Shown here: positions 24,401 to 35,723 of the stretch, in pieces
Numbering within the stretch: the stretch's first letter is position 1
Layout: every line of letters begins with the position of its first letter
Source of the DNA: Lutraria lutraria
Taxonomy: Eukaryota; Mollusca; Bivalvia; Venerida; Mactridae
Reading direction: 5' to 3'
NCBI GenBank assembly: GCA_964023205.1
Contig: OZ026844.1
Coordinates: 28,556,934-28,620,933 of the forward strand
Length of the DNA: 64,000 nucleotides
The notes under the pieces: model-generated
What the model was told of the DNA's origin: nothing
What the model saw: only the letters and a program-made list of their open reading frames with translations
Database searches by the model: none
Made by a program: the position numbers and the translations under genes

Positions 24401-27400
24401 CTAATTAAGTGCAGCCCCTAATAATGTTTTTTACCTGTAGTTTAACTTCATTTGACAGCTATGGTCATTTCTGAAATTCAAAACCACAGCTTTTTGTTCT
24501 GTAGTCCAACCCGTGACCACTAGACCACCAATCCCCCCCCCAATGTAAAACAAAGAAACAAGAATTTTACATTAACTACCTCTACAGTGACAAGTTGAGC
24601 TGTAGTGTCACCTACACCCGGATCAAGACTCACAGCTGAAAAAATATCACAAAATAACAGAACGAATATATTAACAAGGTAATCAATGTTATTCATTTGT
24701 TAATTAACTAGAAAGAACAAAGTGACATTGTGAATCTATAGTCTGACCTATTCATATACCAACTTGTAGCATGTGACATTTCAAGTAAAGTTTTTTCTCA
24801 TTATGAGGCAACTGACATCTTTTATCTATTCATTTGGGTTTAATGCAGTTTTTCAACAATTTTTCCATAATATACGGTGGCCGACAAGTTTTCCTGGATA
24901 GCACTCCAACCAGTACTAACTTTCCCTTCAACAAGGAACCAGCAACTTCTCCACGTGTGGAGGAAAATCGGCATTGTTGTCAAATTTTTATGGAAGGGTA
25001 TGATCTGTCCCGACCAGGAATTGAACCTGGATCGACAGGTTACAAATCCAGCACACTAACCACCGTACCATAGCCACTAGGGGTGACTATTGGGTCCAGT
25101 TTTGGCTTTTGCAATACTATTGATATTGCTGGAAGTACTATTGCGATACTATTGCAATAGTTATTGCCAAGATTTGACAACAACAGAGATTAACTTGTAA
25201 ATGTAAAGCAAAGTGGATGATATAAATTTGCTGTAAATGTATGCTAAAATGTTTGTGGAAATGAATTGGGCAGAAATATATTAATTCAGTTCAAATACGT
25301 TAGATGCCTTTGCTTATTAACAATTATTTTTGTAACGTGATGCAACGGGAGTTGTTTTAGGTTAATAATAAACTTTAAAAGAAGGAAACTATTGTAACTA
25401 TCGATAGTTGAGAGCTAACTACCAGCGATTAGATCGAGACTTTTACTATAGATCCATACTATCTGGACACTCGGGAGCGCAATGCATCGATATTTCAATG
25501 CATTGGCCCATCCGTAATAGCCACAGCTCTTACTGACATTGCTACCTTATGGGCAACCGTTATCTTTACCTTACAGACACAAGTGATGTTGAATGTAAAA
25601 TATTCAGTAATTATTCCAGGCTTACTCTATTTATCTCTTCAGTTAATTATGGCACACATTGGCATGTAAAGTTTACCTGGTGATATATGTTTTATAGTAC
25701 CAGTATATCCAGTCTCTTCTTTCAGCTCACGTAAGGCACAAGTCTCTGTAGTCTCATTTGGATCAAGTAATCCTGAAAAGTGAACAAATATTTATGCCTG
25801 GCTGTATGAAGATTATGTAACTTTGCCATTACCAACTTACCCAATTTTCTGACAGCAACTTGTTTTATTTGTTTCCTGTATAAAATAGTGTTCATGAATT
25901 GTCTGAAGGTCAATGTTTCTACAAGATACAGGTATCAGAACCGATTTCAAACAATTTATTCTGATGAGTCATAAAAAACCTTAAAGTGTATAAGGCTACC
26001 GTATATATGACAGTCCTATGATTGGTAGAATTGTTTGCATGTGATAAGAATCATACCTAAATCCCTAAATTTAAGTAACGAATATTTGAAGCGACCTGCA
26101 AATTTTGATAAACAACTACAATTAGAAAAGGAAGGGAGACAACCTGAAAATTGATAAATCACCAAAATAAAATGTTTTCCATGAATAATCAATGCATAGT
26201 TTTCCTCTTTTTTAAGGAAAAGTGCATTGTAGTTTGCATTTTTTGTGAAAGCTAGTAGGTCTATTTGAGTTCAGCAAAGACTGCTTGAATCGGTAAAACA
26301 GTGGAACTAAATGGTAGGGAACACTTTATTCTGATAACTTGGAACAGTCATGTTATTTAAATTACAGAGACAAAATTTGTTAAAACACTTTTGAGAAAAA
26401 TCTATAAAGTTACAAAAACAATGTGAATTTACACTTGAAATACATGTAGCATTTCTTGTCAGTTATAGCTTTATACACTTAAATATCTAGACTCAGTACA
26501 TTTATATTGATATTTAGAAAAAGTTATACATTTTGTGTAATTAATTTCGAAAAAACAAAAAGGTCAACCCACCAGCAGGAAATTCTATACTGTAAGCTTT
26601 AATTGGTGGTCTGTACTGTTTTATCAATACAACGCAATCATAATGTAATGTTCTTCTGAGTATTGGAATCGAAACAACAGCTGAAATAAACAAGATAAAA
26701 TAACTCATACTGGACAACAACATAAGGTTCTATTCCATTGTATTTGATATTTATTTAAGAATCAGAGAAAAACTGAATTTCTAAGAATGTCATGTTGATG
26801 ATTAGGTAAGAGAAATATCTACATATGCATACAACCTTGACATTCACAAATCCGTAATAGAAACATTATATCATAAAATGATACTTACAGCAGTTAGAAA
26901 TTAATTCCACAAAAAAAAAAATAATAATAAGTAGTAGGTTGATCGCTATAAGAGCATTCTATGAGTTCTAAGATAAACATTTATACCTATGTGTACTGGG
27001 TAACTGACAATATTTACACCAGAAGTTGCAAATAACTTGAAGATGTATCACCTGTAAAACTAACTCAGGGCATGAAGAGTTGTTAAAGAAAATTACCAAT
27101 AAAGTTATCAGGCAAGCTGCACACAAAATGACTACCGGTACATAGATATAATACAATAGTACAAACCATCTGCTGAGTTTCCTGGTAATTTTGTGGTTCT
27201 TCTTACAGCTTCCCAAAATCTGAAAATAAACCACAGGAATTTAATGACATTAAAACAGTGAAGTAACAGATTTTATTCCATAAATTTATCATTTTCAATA
27301 ATAATTTTCAAAATTTTAGTTGCACATTGTATGATAGTCCAACTAATTATACTGTGTCTTTGAGACTTTTTTATCAGACCCCCAATCCTGCTTAGAATGG

Positions 27401-28405
27401 CACTTTTGGCTAAAAAGAGAGCAGAATAAGTACGGCTAAAAGTAATAGATTGTATCATATTGTATTCATCAAATTAATCTTCACTCTACATGCAGAAGGT
27501 AGATCACCAGCATTTATTGATATCACTGCCACTAAAACAGTCTATAGGTAAGTAATGAAACATCTATTTTAAGTATCATCATCATCATCATCATATGGGA
27601 AGCACAGATACCTTTCTTTTCCTGTAGGATCTTTGTAGGTGATCTTACTCAGTTTTATCCACTTGCCACTTGCAGTATCCTGAAGAATAACAAGAAGTGT
27701 ACATGTATAACCAATTACACAAACACCAATTAAATTTCATGTTTTATACATAGTGAAATAGCCTATAATTTCCTTACTAACTTACTGTTCTTCATTAAAA
27801 GCACATTTATTACAACAGAAAATTAATTAGTGGCAATCATGATGAATGTTGCATGATACAACAATCGTGTGAGACTTAATGCAAACATCACAATCAAGGA
27901 TGGAGAAATCAGTTAGATGTCTTGATACATTTGTATGTATGTAGCAGTACTAACTGAGTAAGTAGCAGTGCCTTTTTTTCACTAATTGGGAAGAGCCGTA
28001 ATCTTTCATTTTGGGAAATTCAAGTGCGATTTTGGGCCAAATTGGGAATTGGTAAACTGAATTTCAACATACATCAATAAACAAATGCCAGTCTATTATC
28101 TACATGCATACAGAATATAGAAACATCAGTTGAATAATTAATTGAAAACAAAATTATTATTATTTAATGATGAAACTGGACATCATATATGAATTATCAT
28201 TTACGATTCCAAAATATCTGTTCTTTGGATAAGTTTTATTTTTGAGTTGACAAGATACAAACAATATAACATAAGCTCAGTGCATGAATTGGTGATGGTG
28301 TTGAAACGTAGTTTCCGGAAAAAACTGTTTGAGACTTTGACCAACGGTCAATACCTCCTCCTTGACGAATTCACAACATGGTTGTTTCCTCACAGCGTTA
28401 AACAT
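21490..28405 (-). CDS. NUDT5: ADP-sugar pyrophosphatase, NUDT5-like, ten coding exons
   Basis: A Nudix hydrolase that splits ADP-ribose and related nucleotide diphosphates using Mg2+. Exons in transcript order: 28405-28355, 27679-27612, 27219-27167, 26680-26573, 25772-25677, 24635-24580, 23971-23926, 23164-23156, 22545-22492, 21590-21490. Every junction is GT-AG and stays in frame, giving 213 aa, close to the roughly 220 aa of the human enzyme. The Nudix box spans Gly94-Tyr116 (GLLDPNE, then RELKEETGY) with metal-binding glutamates at 109, 112 and 113. Trp24 (GKWIKL) and Trp42 (FWEAV) are spaced 18 apart, like the two tryptophans that stack the adenine in human NUDT5. [17 protein letters not shown] and EFPAG match the family. 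An in-frame upstream ATG at 28513 would add 36 residues. I prefer 28405 because acceptor-like sites lie between the two ATGs. Confidence 0.93.
22685..22870 (-). repeat. Short interspersed repeat (family C), in a NUDT5 intron
   Basis: On the minus strand it reads '..ggttacctgctcattaaaaatagggtaggtaggtctgg...' and ends '...ttagggtcggtcaggtaa'. It shares 'ttagg.taggtcgggtaa' and the 'gaaag..gtgagaaa' segment with 48800-48965 and more weakly with 56262-56395. Confidence 0.45.
23156..23164 (-). CDS. NUDT5: 9-nt microexon of the NUDT5-like gene (exon 8)
   Basis: On the minus strand AAGAAGGAG sits between tttcataattccgCAG and GTAAGG. It joins ...GCA GAA TTA G and AA TTT ATT GAG to read AEL-EEG-EFIEV, which aligns with the gap-free GDGEFVEVI region of vertebrate NUDT5. 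Skipping it would keep the frame and drop three residues. Confidence 0.8.
24495..24545 (-). mobile_element. SINE fragment, tRNA-like head
   Basis: The minus strand reads GGGATTGGTGGTCTAGTGG then TCACGGGTTGGACTACAG. It has an A box and part of an anticodon arm, while the B box is lost. It lies in a NUDT5 intron. Confidence 0.45.
24878..25075 (-). mobile_element. tRNA-derived SINE in a NUDT5 intron
   Basis: The minus-strand head has TACGGTGGTTAGTGTGCTGG (A-box region) and a perfect T arm, CCAGG-TTCAATT-CCTGG (B box). It is followed by about 130 bp of body. The arm layout is not that of a functional tRNA, since the anticodon stem does not pair well. Confidence 0.65.
25078..25532. mobile_element. 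Possible decayed hAT-like MITE (455 bp)
   Basis: The left end TAGGGGTGACTATTGGGTCC resembles the reverse complement of the right end (TAAGAGCTGTGGCTATTACGG then ATGGGCC). The length equals that of the intact MITE at 37998-38452, but no target duplication survives. The interior has repeated 'actattgcaatactattg' motifs. Confidence 0.4.
27575..27594 (+). repeat. (ATC)n microsatellite
   Basis: About 6.7 perfect ATC units lie in the intron just downstream of NUDT5 exon 2 (minus strand). Confidence 0.9.
27967..28080 (+). repeat. Fragment of the repeat seen at 13420-13705
   Basis: It shares 'ctttcattttgggaaattcaa' with a following 'gcgattttgggccaaattggg'. It lies within intron 1 of the NUDT5-like gene. 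Confidence 0.5.
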
Positions 28406-28706
28406 TGTTTTATTACGTCCTAGGATCAAATGGGGTAATTCTAAACACAGTAGAGTCTTGTAGATTAGCTGACAAGATGTCCTGCTCTGGATGTTAGGTA
28501 AAACTTTTTGCATCAAAATTCACATGCTATTCTTGTTAGTAAACAAACTGACGGTGCGTGTTAATACCACATCGTGATTTTCTTAAAAAGGCTATTAAGC
28601 AATATATCACGAATAGGATAAGTCAGGGTCTATTTGAGTGAGTGGTCCTTTTTCCATTAAAAATAAATGATTTACACAAACTAGGGACAAAAGAACATGG
28701 ACAATA

Positions 28707-28783
28707 TCGAGGACTCAGCGCAACACTGTAGTAACTTAATTGTTCTCATTTCAATATGAGTTACAGTTGCGCTGAACCCTCGA
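28707..28783. mobile_element. 77-bp TA-flanked hairpin MITE, copy 2
   Basis: The ends TCGAGGACTCAGCGCAAC and GTTGCGCTGAACCCTCGA are flanked by TA at 28705-28706 and 28784-28785. It is the same family and size as 10159-10236, with a small deletion on one side of the inner stem. Confidence 0.8.
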
Positions 28784-28856
28784 TATAATCCCTGACAAGA
28801 AATAATCTACATACATTCAGATACATGTACATATTTAAAGTTATATACGTACGTAC

Positions 28857-29030
28857 CTGATGCGCATTTCTGTAAATACTAAAAAAATAATAAAAGGAAC
28901 CTTTTCCCCGAATCATTCAAAGATTGATTTCGGTGCAAATGTCTGAATGTTTTCATCTAATTTTACACCAAGGTTACGTGCTATAAATACCTATATCAAC
29001 CTGTGTACCATACCGCGCTGAATGCGGGTG
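28857..29030 (-). other. Candidate 5' UTR exon of the NUDT5-like gene
   Basis: The minus strand reads ...GCGCATCAG|GTACGTACG, a strong donor about 450 bp upstream of the start codon. Acceptor-like sites (ttttacctaacatccag, gatcctag) lie between it and 28405. The exon's 5' limit is arbitrary. Any ORF from its own ATG stops soon after either splice. Confidence 0.35.
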
Positions 29031-29084
29031 CTTAGAAAAGAACTTTTTTAAGTCGATCGAATGTCTTTGACGATGATCACATTT

Positions 29085-29136
29085 CAGAGACATATCTATA
29101 GATAACTATGTCTCTGCAGAGATATCTATGTCTCTG
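29085..29136. repeat. Two abutting CAGAGA...TCTCTG palindromes
   Basis: 29085-29116 starts CAGAGACATA and ends TATGTCTCTG. 29117-29136 starts CAGAGATA and ends TATGTCTCTG. They abut head to tail. A related head, CAGAGACATAGATA, occurs near 17126. Confidence 0.7.
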
Positions 29137-30617
29137 GTCTGCAGTTCATCATAAAATGGTCAACAAGCATACCCAACTTTCACGGACATGCTGATTAGGA
29201 AAATCGATAAAAAAATTACATTAAACAAAGAAGGGGGTTTTCACTATAATCGTCATAACTTTTATTCTATTTAAAATACGAAATTTGTACTCATCACAAA
29301 AGTTTAATTAATCTTTTATCTTTCTAATGGTGTATTTTTTATTATTTTGAATTAATTCTTTCTTCGACCCTTTTGCGTTTGAAAAAGACACCTATCGATT
29401 CCCTCTATATTCAATGTAAAAAGCGTAAAATTGGTAGATTTTTCAATAAAAATTTGATGTTTTCAGCATCATAACTTTTTTTTGGGAAATGTGATCTAAT
29501 TTGTACTCATTGCATTCGTTTTGAAAATTTAATTTCTTTCACCGTGTAAAATATGAAAACAATCAAATAATATCTTCTTCGACCCTTTTGATGATTTTTA
29601 AAACTATCCCTTAGATTTTGTTAAGTTCAATTCGTCAGTCGTTCGGCAAAGCTCGGACATTTACGTACGTTTACGGAAACAACGATCATTTGGCGAAGAT
29701 CATATCTGCTGATTAGGTATCTATGTATATACAGCCACAGCATGATATATTATACAGGGTAATAAACATTGGACGCGTTGAATCAATTTTTAGGATAATT
29801 GAGGTTGAAGACCAAAACATATTACAACATGGATGAAAATATTAGAATATGTGAAATATTTTACTTTACTTCCGTATAAAAGCAAAATCGATATTTATAA
29901 CCAAATTTGTTGATATTATAAAAAAATAACATAAATAAAAAAATGGTTTTCACTATTGTTAAAGCCCCATTAGCTTTTTGGATGTTAAAATTGAAGTAGG
30001 TCTTATTTTACCTAGACAGATGTGAAACTGACTTTTACTTGCAATAAAAACGTTCCAATTTTTTTATCACAAAGTATATATAGAAATACAGCACAGTATT
30101 TTTTAATCATGTTACAAAAAATAAGAAAAGGCATCTGACAACTATTTTATGAGATTATGCCTAATGGAAGGCATAATGTAAATATTTTTACAGCTCAAGT
30201 AATATATTTTTCTTATATTTTACGATTGTTCTAATGTTTTCATCTATTGTTCTAATTGACCTTAAATAGACGATGACATTTCATTAAATGAAATTTATTA
30301 TTAATTCATTTTTGATAATATAATTATATGCTAAATATATCATTTTGGCATACGTCCACATGTCACTTATAAAAACATGTCATAAAATAATATAGATTAC
30401 CTACTTTGTATATATATTTTTTCAATGATGTGTAAACAAAGGACGGATAATAAAATCATATTTTTGAGATCCCTTTATATGGTTGCTAACTTTACCTGAT
30501 TATTGATTTTTTATACGCATCTCACATTGACTCACAAACAATTGGGCACGTCGAGTTATATTTGTTAGATATCATTTCAATCAAATTGCAGAAATTGATT
30601 GTACTGTTTATATACAC
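29137..30617. other. AT-rich spacer
   Basis: No gene is visible. 'ttaaagccccattagcttttt' near 29959 resembles the inverse of a stretch at about 14755, possibly an element terminus. Confidence 0.35.
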
Positions 30618-30835
30618 CAGGGCCCGTATTCACAAACCAACTAAGATGAAAAATTATCTAAGAATCCCGAAATTATCTTAGTTTTCGCCAAGTTTTGCTA
30701 ACTTTGTAAGATTTTTCTTAACTTTCGTCTTAGAGTGAAAAACATTCTTAGAAAAATTCTTAGATCGACGATTTTTATCTTAAAAGTTTAGTCAAGGTAC
30801 GAGGTGTCTTAACTTAGATAAAAACAAAACGAAAA
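30618..30835 (+). mobile_element. Fragment of a CAGGGCCCGTATTCACAAA element
   Basis: The left end matches a terminal motif I recognise from short DNA elements common in aquatic invertebrates. The body has repeated 'cttagataaaa / ttcttagaaaaa' segments. The opposite terminus is not found. Confidence 0.45.
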
Positions 30836-30845
30836 TGGATGCTTC

Positions 30846-30882
30846 GTCGAACCAGAGACGTATAATACGTCTCTGGTCGAAC
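30846..30882. mobile_element. 23-bp palindrome bracketed by 7-bp direct repeats
   Basis: The 12-bp arms start CCAGAGACGTAT and close on one central A; as an insertion it is CAGAGACG...CGTCTCTG (30853-30875). GTCGAAC precedes it at 30846-30852 and follows it at 30876-30882. Confidence 0.7.
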
Positions 30883-32196
30883 TCATTATTTTTCTATATC
30901 TATGAAGATTCCGGATTTCTTGGATTATGAACTTTTAAACACTTTTCTGTCGTTAAACAATTTATGGTGACATAAGTAAAGACAGATATCAGTGATTAAT
31001 GTGATTTTGATGTGATAAACATTTAGACAGATAAACATTGCTTTACATGAACACTTTTGTGTGTAAATATATTAAGACACTGTTTTGCTGTATTAATGTT
31101 TGATATGAACATGAAATCCAAGGACAACTGTATATCTTAAATCTTTATTACCTTGTATAAATTTTGTTGTGAATGCCCATATTGTGATGTTTGTTCCAGC
31201 TGAAAGCACATGCATGCAAGTTTAGTATAACATCAATATATAACTTAATTATTCTTTTGTGCAGTGTGTTGAATAGAGTATAATACAGGTATAAGCTATT
31301 TTAAAACTACCAGTAAACATGCAATTGTATCAGGCCTTGGTAATATGAATTCAGTGAAGTAAATGATATCAGTAAACTTTAAAATAAAATGCATTAATTT
31401 TGTATGAATTTGAAATAAATGCTGCACAACTGAAAGATGTTTTTGTTATTAACCATTGATGTTCAGTTATGGATGAAACATTATACAGCCATGTTTCAGT
31501 AGTGAGAATAAATGTATTGTAAGCTAATGTGTTTATATGCAGAATAGAATCAAATTACTATTTGACTGTGCATACAATAACAAAATTATTACTAGGATTC
31601 TTGAATTTTGTCTTTTCATAATATTCGCATTTGCAAAATTAATTTTACTGATGAAACAAATTAATGTCAATATCACACGTTTCTGTCCATTTTAACGACG
31701 TACATAATAGTTGGGACATGCTCTTGAAATCCAAAAGTTATTCAGTGAAATATCGATTTTTGGATCAATTAAGATAACATATTTTATCTGTTACGCGTGA
31801 CTGACTTTATTACTTTATGACCCCTAATAAAGTCAGCATAACGCAAGCAAGGAGGGTAACAATAGGTAGACTGTATATAAACCCCTAAATTGTAGTTGTT
31901 TCCCTTGAAAATTGATCAGATACTCGATAAGGCCATGTCCGCCAAAGTTGGACATGACGAAATAAAAATACCAATTTAATTAGTTATGGGACCCAGAACT
32001 ATAAACTTTTTTAAGCTCTGAACTGTTTCGATCGAAAACAATAAACTGCCACTCAGGAAACAGATAATATCCATAGAGTGTATATTAGTTATCTGGTCTA
32101 AATAATACTGTTTAATAATTGTGGTTTTCAATCTACACATGACCCGTGAACGATAGTTTAACTTAAGTTCTTTTGTAATGTTCACCAATCGTATTT
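30883..32196. other. AT-rich spacer, nothing recognised
   Basis: No coding frame or clear repeat. Confidence 0.4.
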
Positions 32197-32334
32197 ACTC
32201 GGGCATTTCCGTAACTGAAAAATACACTTTCTTTAGAGTTCCGATTGCTGTAGCACACGCGGGCAAACAATCGGAACTCCTCGGCGTTTGTCTAAAGAAA
32301 GCATATTTCTCAGTTACGGAAATGCCCGATCGAG
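32197..32334. repeat. Inverted repeat (about 60-70-bp arms)
   Basis: The left arm 'actcgggcatttccgtaact' ... 'gttccgattg' mirrors the right arm ending 'agttacggaaatgcccgatc'. The right arm carries a 15-20-bp insertion near 32276-32292. A 101-codon frame runs through it, but its open state is explained by the palindrome. Confidence 0.75.
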
Positions 32335-33414
32335 TAATTAAGATTGGCGGGCAAACCCTTATTAAATCCTGTGGAAATTGGCTTTTCAGACGTACGTTCC
32401 ATTTGTCATATGTTTTAAAATTTGGTCAAATCAGAGAGTTTCAGCAGCATCTTCAATCAAAGCTAAGTTGTCCATGGATTTAGATGTGAAAGTAAATTAC
32501 ATTCATGAAATAATTTGTGTACGTGATGACGTCATGCAACTCAATTTCGATATAAACTGACGTACTCCAAAAAGTACAATATATTTGTACATTTTTATAA
32601 AAATGTACAAATGACCGCACATAGTGTCACAATTTAATGGTTTGTAATAATTTTAATCAGTCGATTATTATTTTGGTCTCAATTAAATTACATGTATGTA
32701 TACATCTACTCGCAGTTCGGATCCATCCTAATATTTCTGAATTTCATCAAATTTGTGTTTGGACCATAAATCTCAATTCCTTGTCAATATCTCCGTCGAA
32801 CACCTATATCTAAATTGGAATGTTGAAACTATCATCAAGAATGATATGTTTTACTTTAATTTATAAAAAGCATTCAATCCTTAAAGATGTAACTTGGTGT
32901 GAACTTTCGCGACAGATTGTAAACTTGTTGATCGGTGGCCGCAAACTTGAATGTCTCGGCAACTTTGAATCTAAGTTTGTGAATGTTCATGGCAGACAAC
33001 ATGTTTTATTCAGATTTCCAATCTAATCAAGAACGGAATGGAATACACCAGTCTTTGTTTTAATTAATTGTTCTTGTTTTACAATCTTTATCACACCCTT
33101 AAAATATAGTAGATTGGCAGTTTCGCGATTGACTTTTGTAAAAAACACTACCCAAAATTTTACCAATCTGTTGTTTAAAGATCGAGGGGTCGCGTAATTG
33201 CAAAACAGTATTTATATGAGCCGGTCCCTAATACAACTGTACAGTTGAAAACGCAATTACGTACGTATGGATGTTCCTTTTATTCGATTGAAATATTTAC
33301 CGAAGATTAAAAAGACGTATTTTCTTATTTATTTAATTTTATTTAATTTATGTATAGTGCTTCAAAAAAGTCTCAAGAAACGGATGAAGCGTACATTAGT
33401 GCTTTACACCGTGC

Positions 33415-33560
33415 AGAATAAGGAACCAGCAAAAACTATTCAAAATAAGAATATGGATACTTGTGCCCGGTTCTCCTGTATCTCTACTTCCCGGCCTCTC
33501 TCTAAGGCGGTCCTGAAACGACCAATACTGTCGAATGGGTTGTTAAAAAACAGTACTATT
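33415..33560 (+). mobile_element. SINE body, head missing
   Basis: It has 'gcccggttctcctgtatctc..cccggcctctctctaaggcgg' followed by 'ctgaaacgaccaatactgtcgaatgggttgttaaa', the same body as 6260-6441 and 48225-48372. Confidence 0.6.
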
Positions 33561-33618
33561 ACAGTATGTGAAAACGAGGAATGACTGGCAAACTATTCTG
33601 AAACACAACTGGGGCCGT

Positions 33619-33658
33619 ACACACACACACACACACCCACACCCTCCACACACACTAC
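33619..33658 (+). repeat. (CA)n microsatellite with interruptions
   Basis: Nine perfect CA units are followed by interrupted CCCACACCCTCCACACACAC. Confidence 0.9.
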
Positions 33659-33927
33659 AAAAGTATATTTTTAATTAAAATATACGAAATGACTGATAAA
33701 ACAAGCATAAACTTTACAAACAACAACATGTGTACGTAAAGCCGGATTACCTTTTACATGTATTTGTATGGTACGGTGTGACATACAAAGTTTTACAACG
33801 CATATAACAGTTTCTGCGACGTGTCACTACACGCTAGCAACGTAAATATAAAAAATGTAAACAAATCGATGTTGTTGTTTTTTTATTAATTTTATTGAAA
33901 CATATTTATTGTGCAAGTAGGGCGGAA

Positions 33928-35723
33928 ATGGAATTACGTTTACATATAGTAAAGAAATGGAATCATTTACTGTCTATTGGATTCGTGGTACCACTATTTC
34001 ATACAATAGGTTCGTATTTACCGTTTCAAATAATGTCGCGACTCTTTTCAAATTTAAGCCGTGTTGTATTCATGCAATGGCAATATCTAAATGCTAGTTT
34101 CAAGTACAATGTCTCGCAATGGTCGGGAACCGTGATTTCTAGGTCACCTACCGATATTTTGGATGCAAATCGTGTAACTGGGACGAAACCACGTACACTG
34201 TTAGATTGCCACGTGAACACGTCACAAGGCAATCACATTTTATTACAATAACACAGGAGATATGGACAAACAGGCATAGAACAACACGAGTAATGCTATA
34301 TTAAACGAATATAACGGGATATTTGGAGAGCCATAGACCGCACAGGAAGTGGGCAGTGGAAGATCGTATCAAATAAAATTTCAAACTTTTGAGCGTTTTA
34401 TGACACACTATACAATAATTATTATGTTTTTTCTTGATACCTAAAAATAAAGTTTGAACTATTTTCTGCTAACTCCGATATTGTACATGTAGTATTTTAC
34501 TAGTGCATGGTGTTACTAACAATATATCATGTTTTCTAAATACCTCAAAACAACATACGCCTTGAAAAAAATATGAAAAAATACATGTCCTTTACGCACA
34601 GTTGGCATTTGTTTAGAATACTTTGTCTCTGATATCAATCTGTAGTGTATAAAATATATATTGTTAGCTGACGATTTTCATTTATAATAACCATTAATCC
34701 AGGTTTTATTGTTCATTGTAGGAGTATCTGGTGATGAACTGTGTTATAATACCGTGGAACGAGAGTGGCATAGTTGTTCTGCTGGGTGTTGTGGAACTGG
34801 TGCTAATGTGCAATGTTGTTTATCTAATTTTGTTGTGTGCATAATCATACTAGGAGTGACATTGTGTCTAGTGGTCGCCATTGTTACTGCGTGCTGGATT
34901 TACAAGAAAAAGACGTTATTCCATAGAGAAATTGATCCGCGGGGCACCTCCCAAGATCGCACTAATTGCAATGTATCAGTGGTCCATAACTCTAATCTTA
35001 GATGTAAGTACACATATTTTGCAATATGAATTTAATAATCAAACTTATTGGCAAACCTTATTCGAATGCAACACAAAGAAATTGATCATTTGCTTATTAG
35101 AACTGACATAAGTTTTATTCAATTCTTTGGTCCGGGACACTATATATTTGTTACAATGTACGCATGTTTTAAAAAATGCGACATTTTTCAATAGATTGAT
35201 ATATTTCATGGTGGTCTATGACTTGTTGGTAAAATTCATCCAACGTATGAAGTAAAAAAATACGCTTATTAATTACGTCTCGCTTTGTATTGTTTATAAT
35301 TACTCTCTAGTTCTTGTTTCTTTTTCAACAGGGCCATTTATTGCCCAGCCGCCACAACCTCCACCTTACACAGAATCCCCACCACCGTACTCATTATCCC
35401 AGGAAAATACTGGACACAGTTCAGCATCAGATCAACAGCATACACAGTCTAACAGTACTGAAAACCAACCGGCTTTATCACAGAGTCACCTGCTATACCA
35501 GGAGACACAGTCAACGCAACGGCAGATACAAACATTAAGTCAACAATGTCCTCATTCTATGACTGACCGAAATAATACGGAACATTCGAATATCACTTTA
35601 TCACAGGCCCCACCCCTTTATTCATTACGAGACAGGCCTAATTCACATGTTCAAAACGTAAGCTTGGAACCTCCCCCACAATATGGCGTATATGCAGACT
35701 TAGTTCGTTCATCTCGTAGATGA
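33928..35723 (+). CDS. Shisa/CYYR1-like single-pass membrane protein (left paralogue)
   Basis: Exons 34722-35003 and 35332-35723 are well supported. The acceptor TTCATTGTAG, donor T|GTAAGT and acceptor TTTCAACAG are sound, and both introns are phase 1. Exon 2 encodes CYNTVEREWHSC, then C-x3-CC-x7-CC, then a hydrophobic segment (VVCIIILGVTLCLVVAIVTA) and a basic WIYKKK stop-transfer. Exon 3 gives a 130-residue Pro/Ser/Gln-rich tail with PPPPY-like motifs (QPPPYTE, PPPYSLS, APPLYS, PPPQYG) and ends VRSSRR. The Cys pattern followed by a membrane helix and PPxY tail fits Shisa/CYYR1/VOPP1-type adaptors, which bind WW-domain ligases. The proposed first exon, 33928-34009 (MELRLHIVKKWNHLLSIG...), looks like a signal peptide and has the right phase. 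Its donor GTTCGT is weak, so the start is uncertain. Confidence 0.65.
34010..34721 (+). other. Putative intron 1 of the left Shisa-like gene
   Basis: AT-rich with no repeats recognised. No better signal-peptide exon was found within it. Confidence 0.35.

Noticed and set aside
25008..25075. A tRNA gene on the minus strand
   Set aside because: The T arm is perfect, but the anticodon stem does not pair and a SINE body continues downstream, so it is a tRNA-derived SINE.
28277..28516. A 79-codon stand-alone gene, or a mitochondrial presequence, at the 5' end of NUDT5
   Set aside because: Only 28405-28355 is needed to join exon 2 in frame. Sequence upstream of 28405 contains acceptor-like sites and is better read as 5' UTR, and sequence below 28355 is intron.
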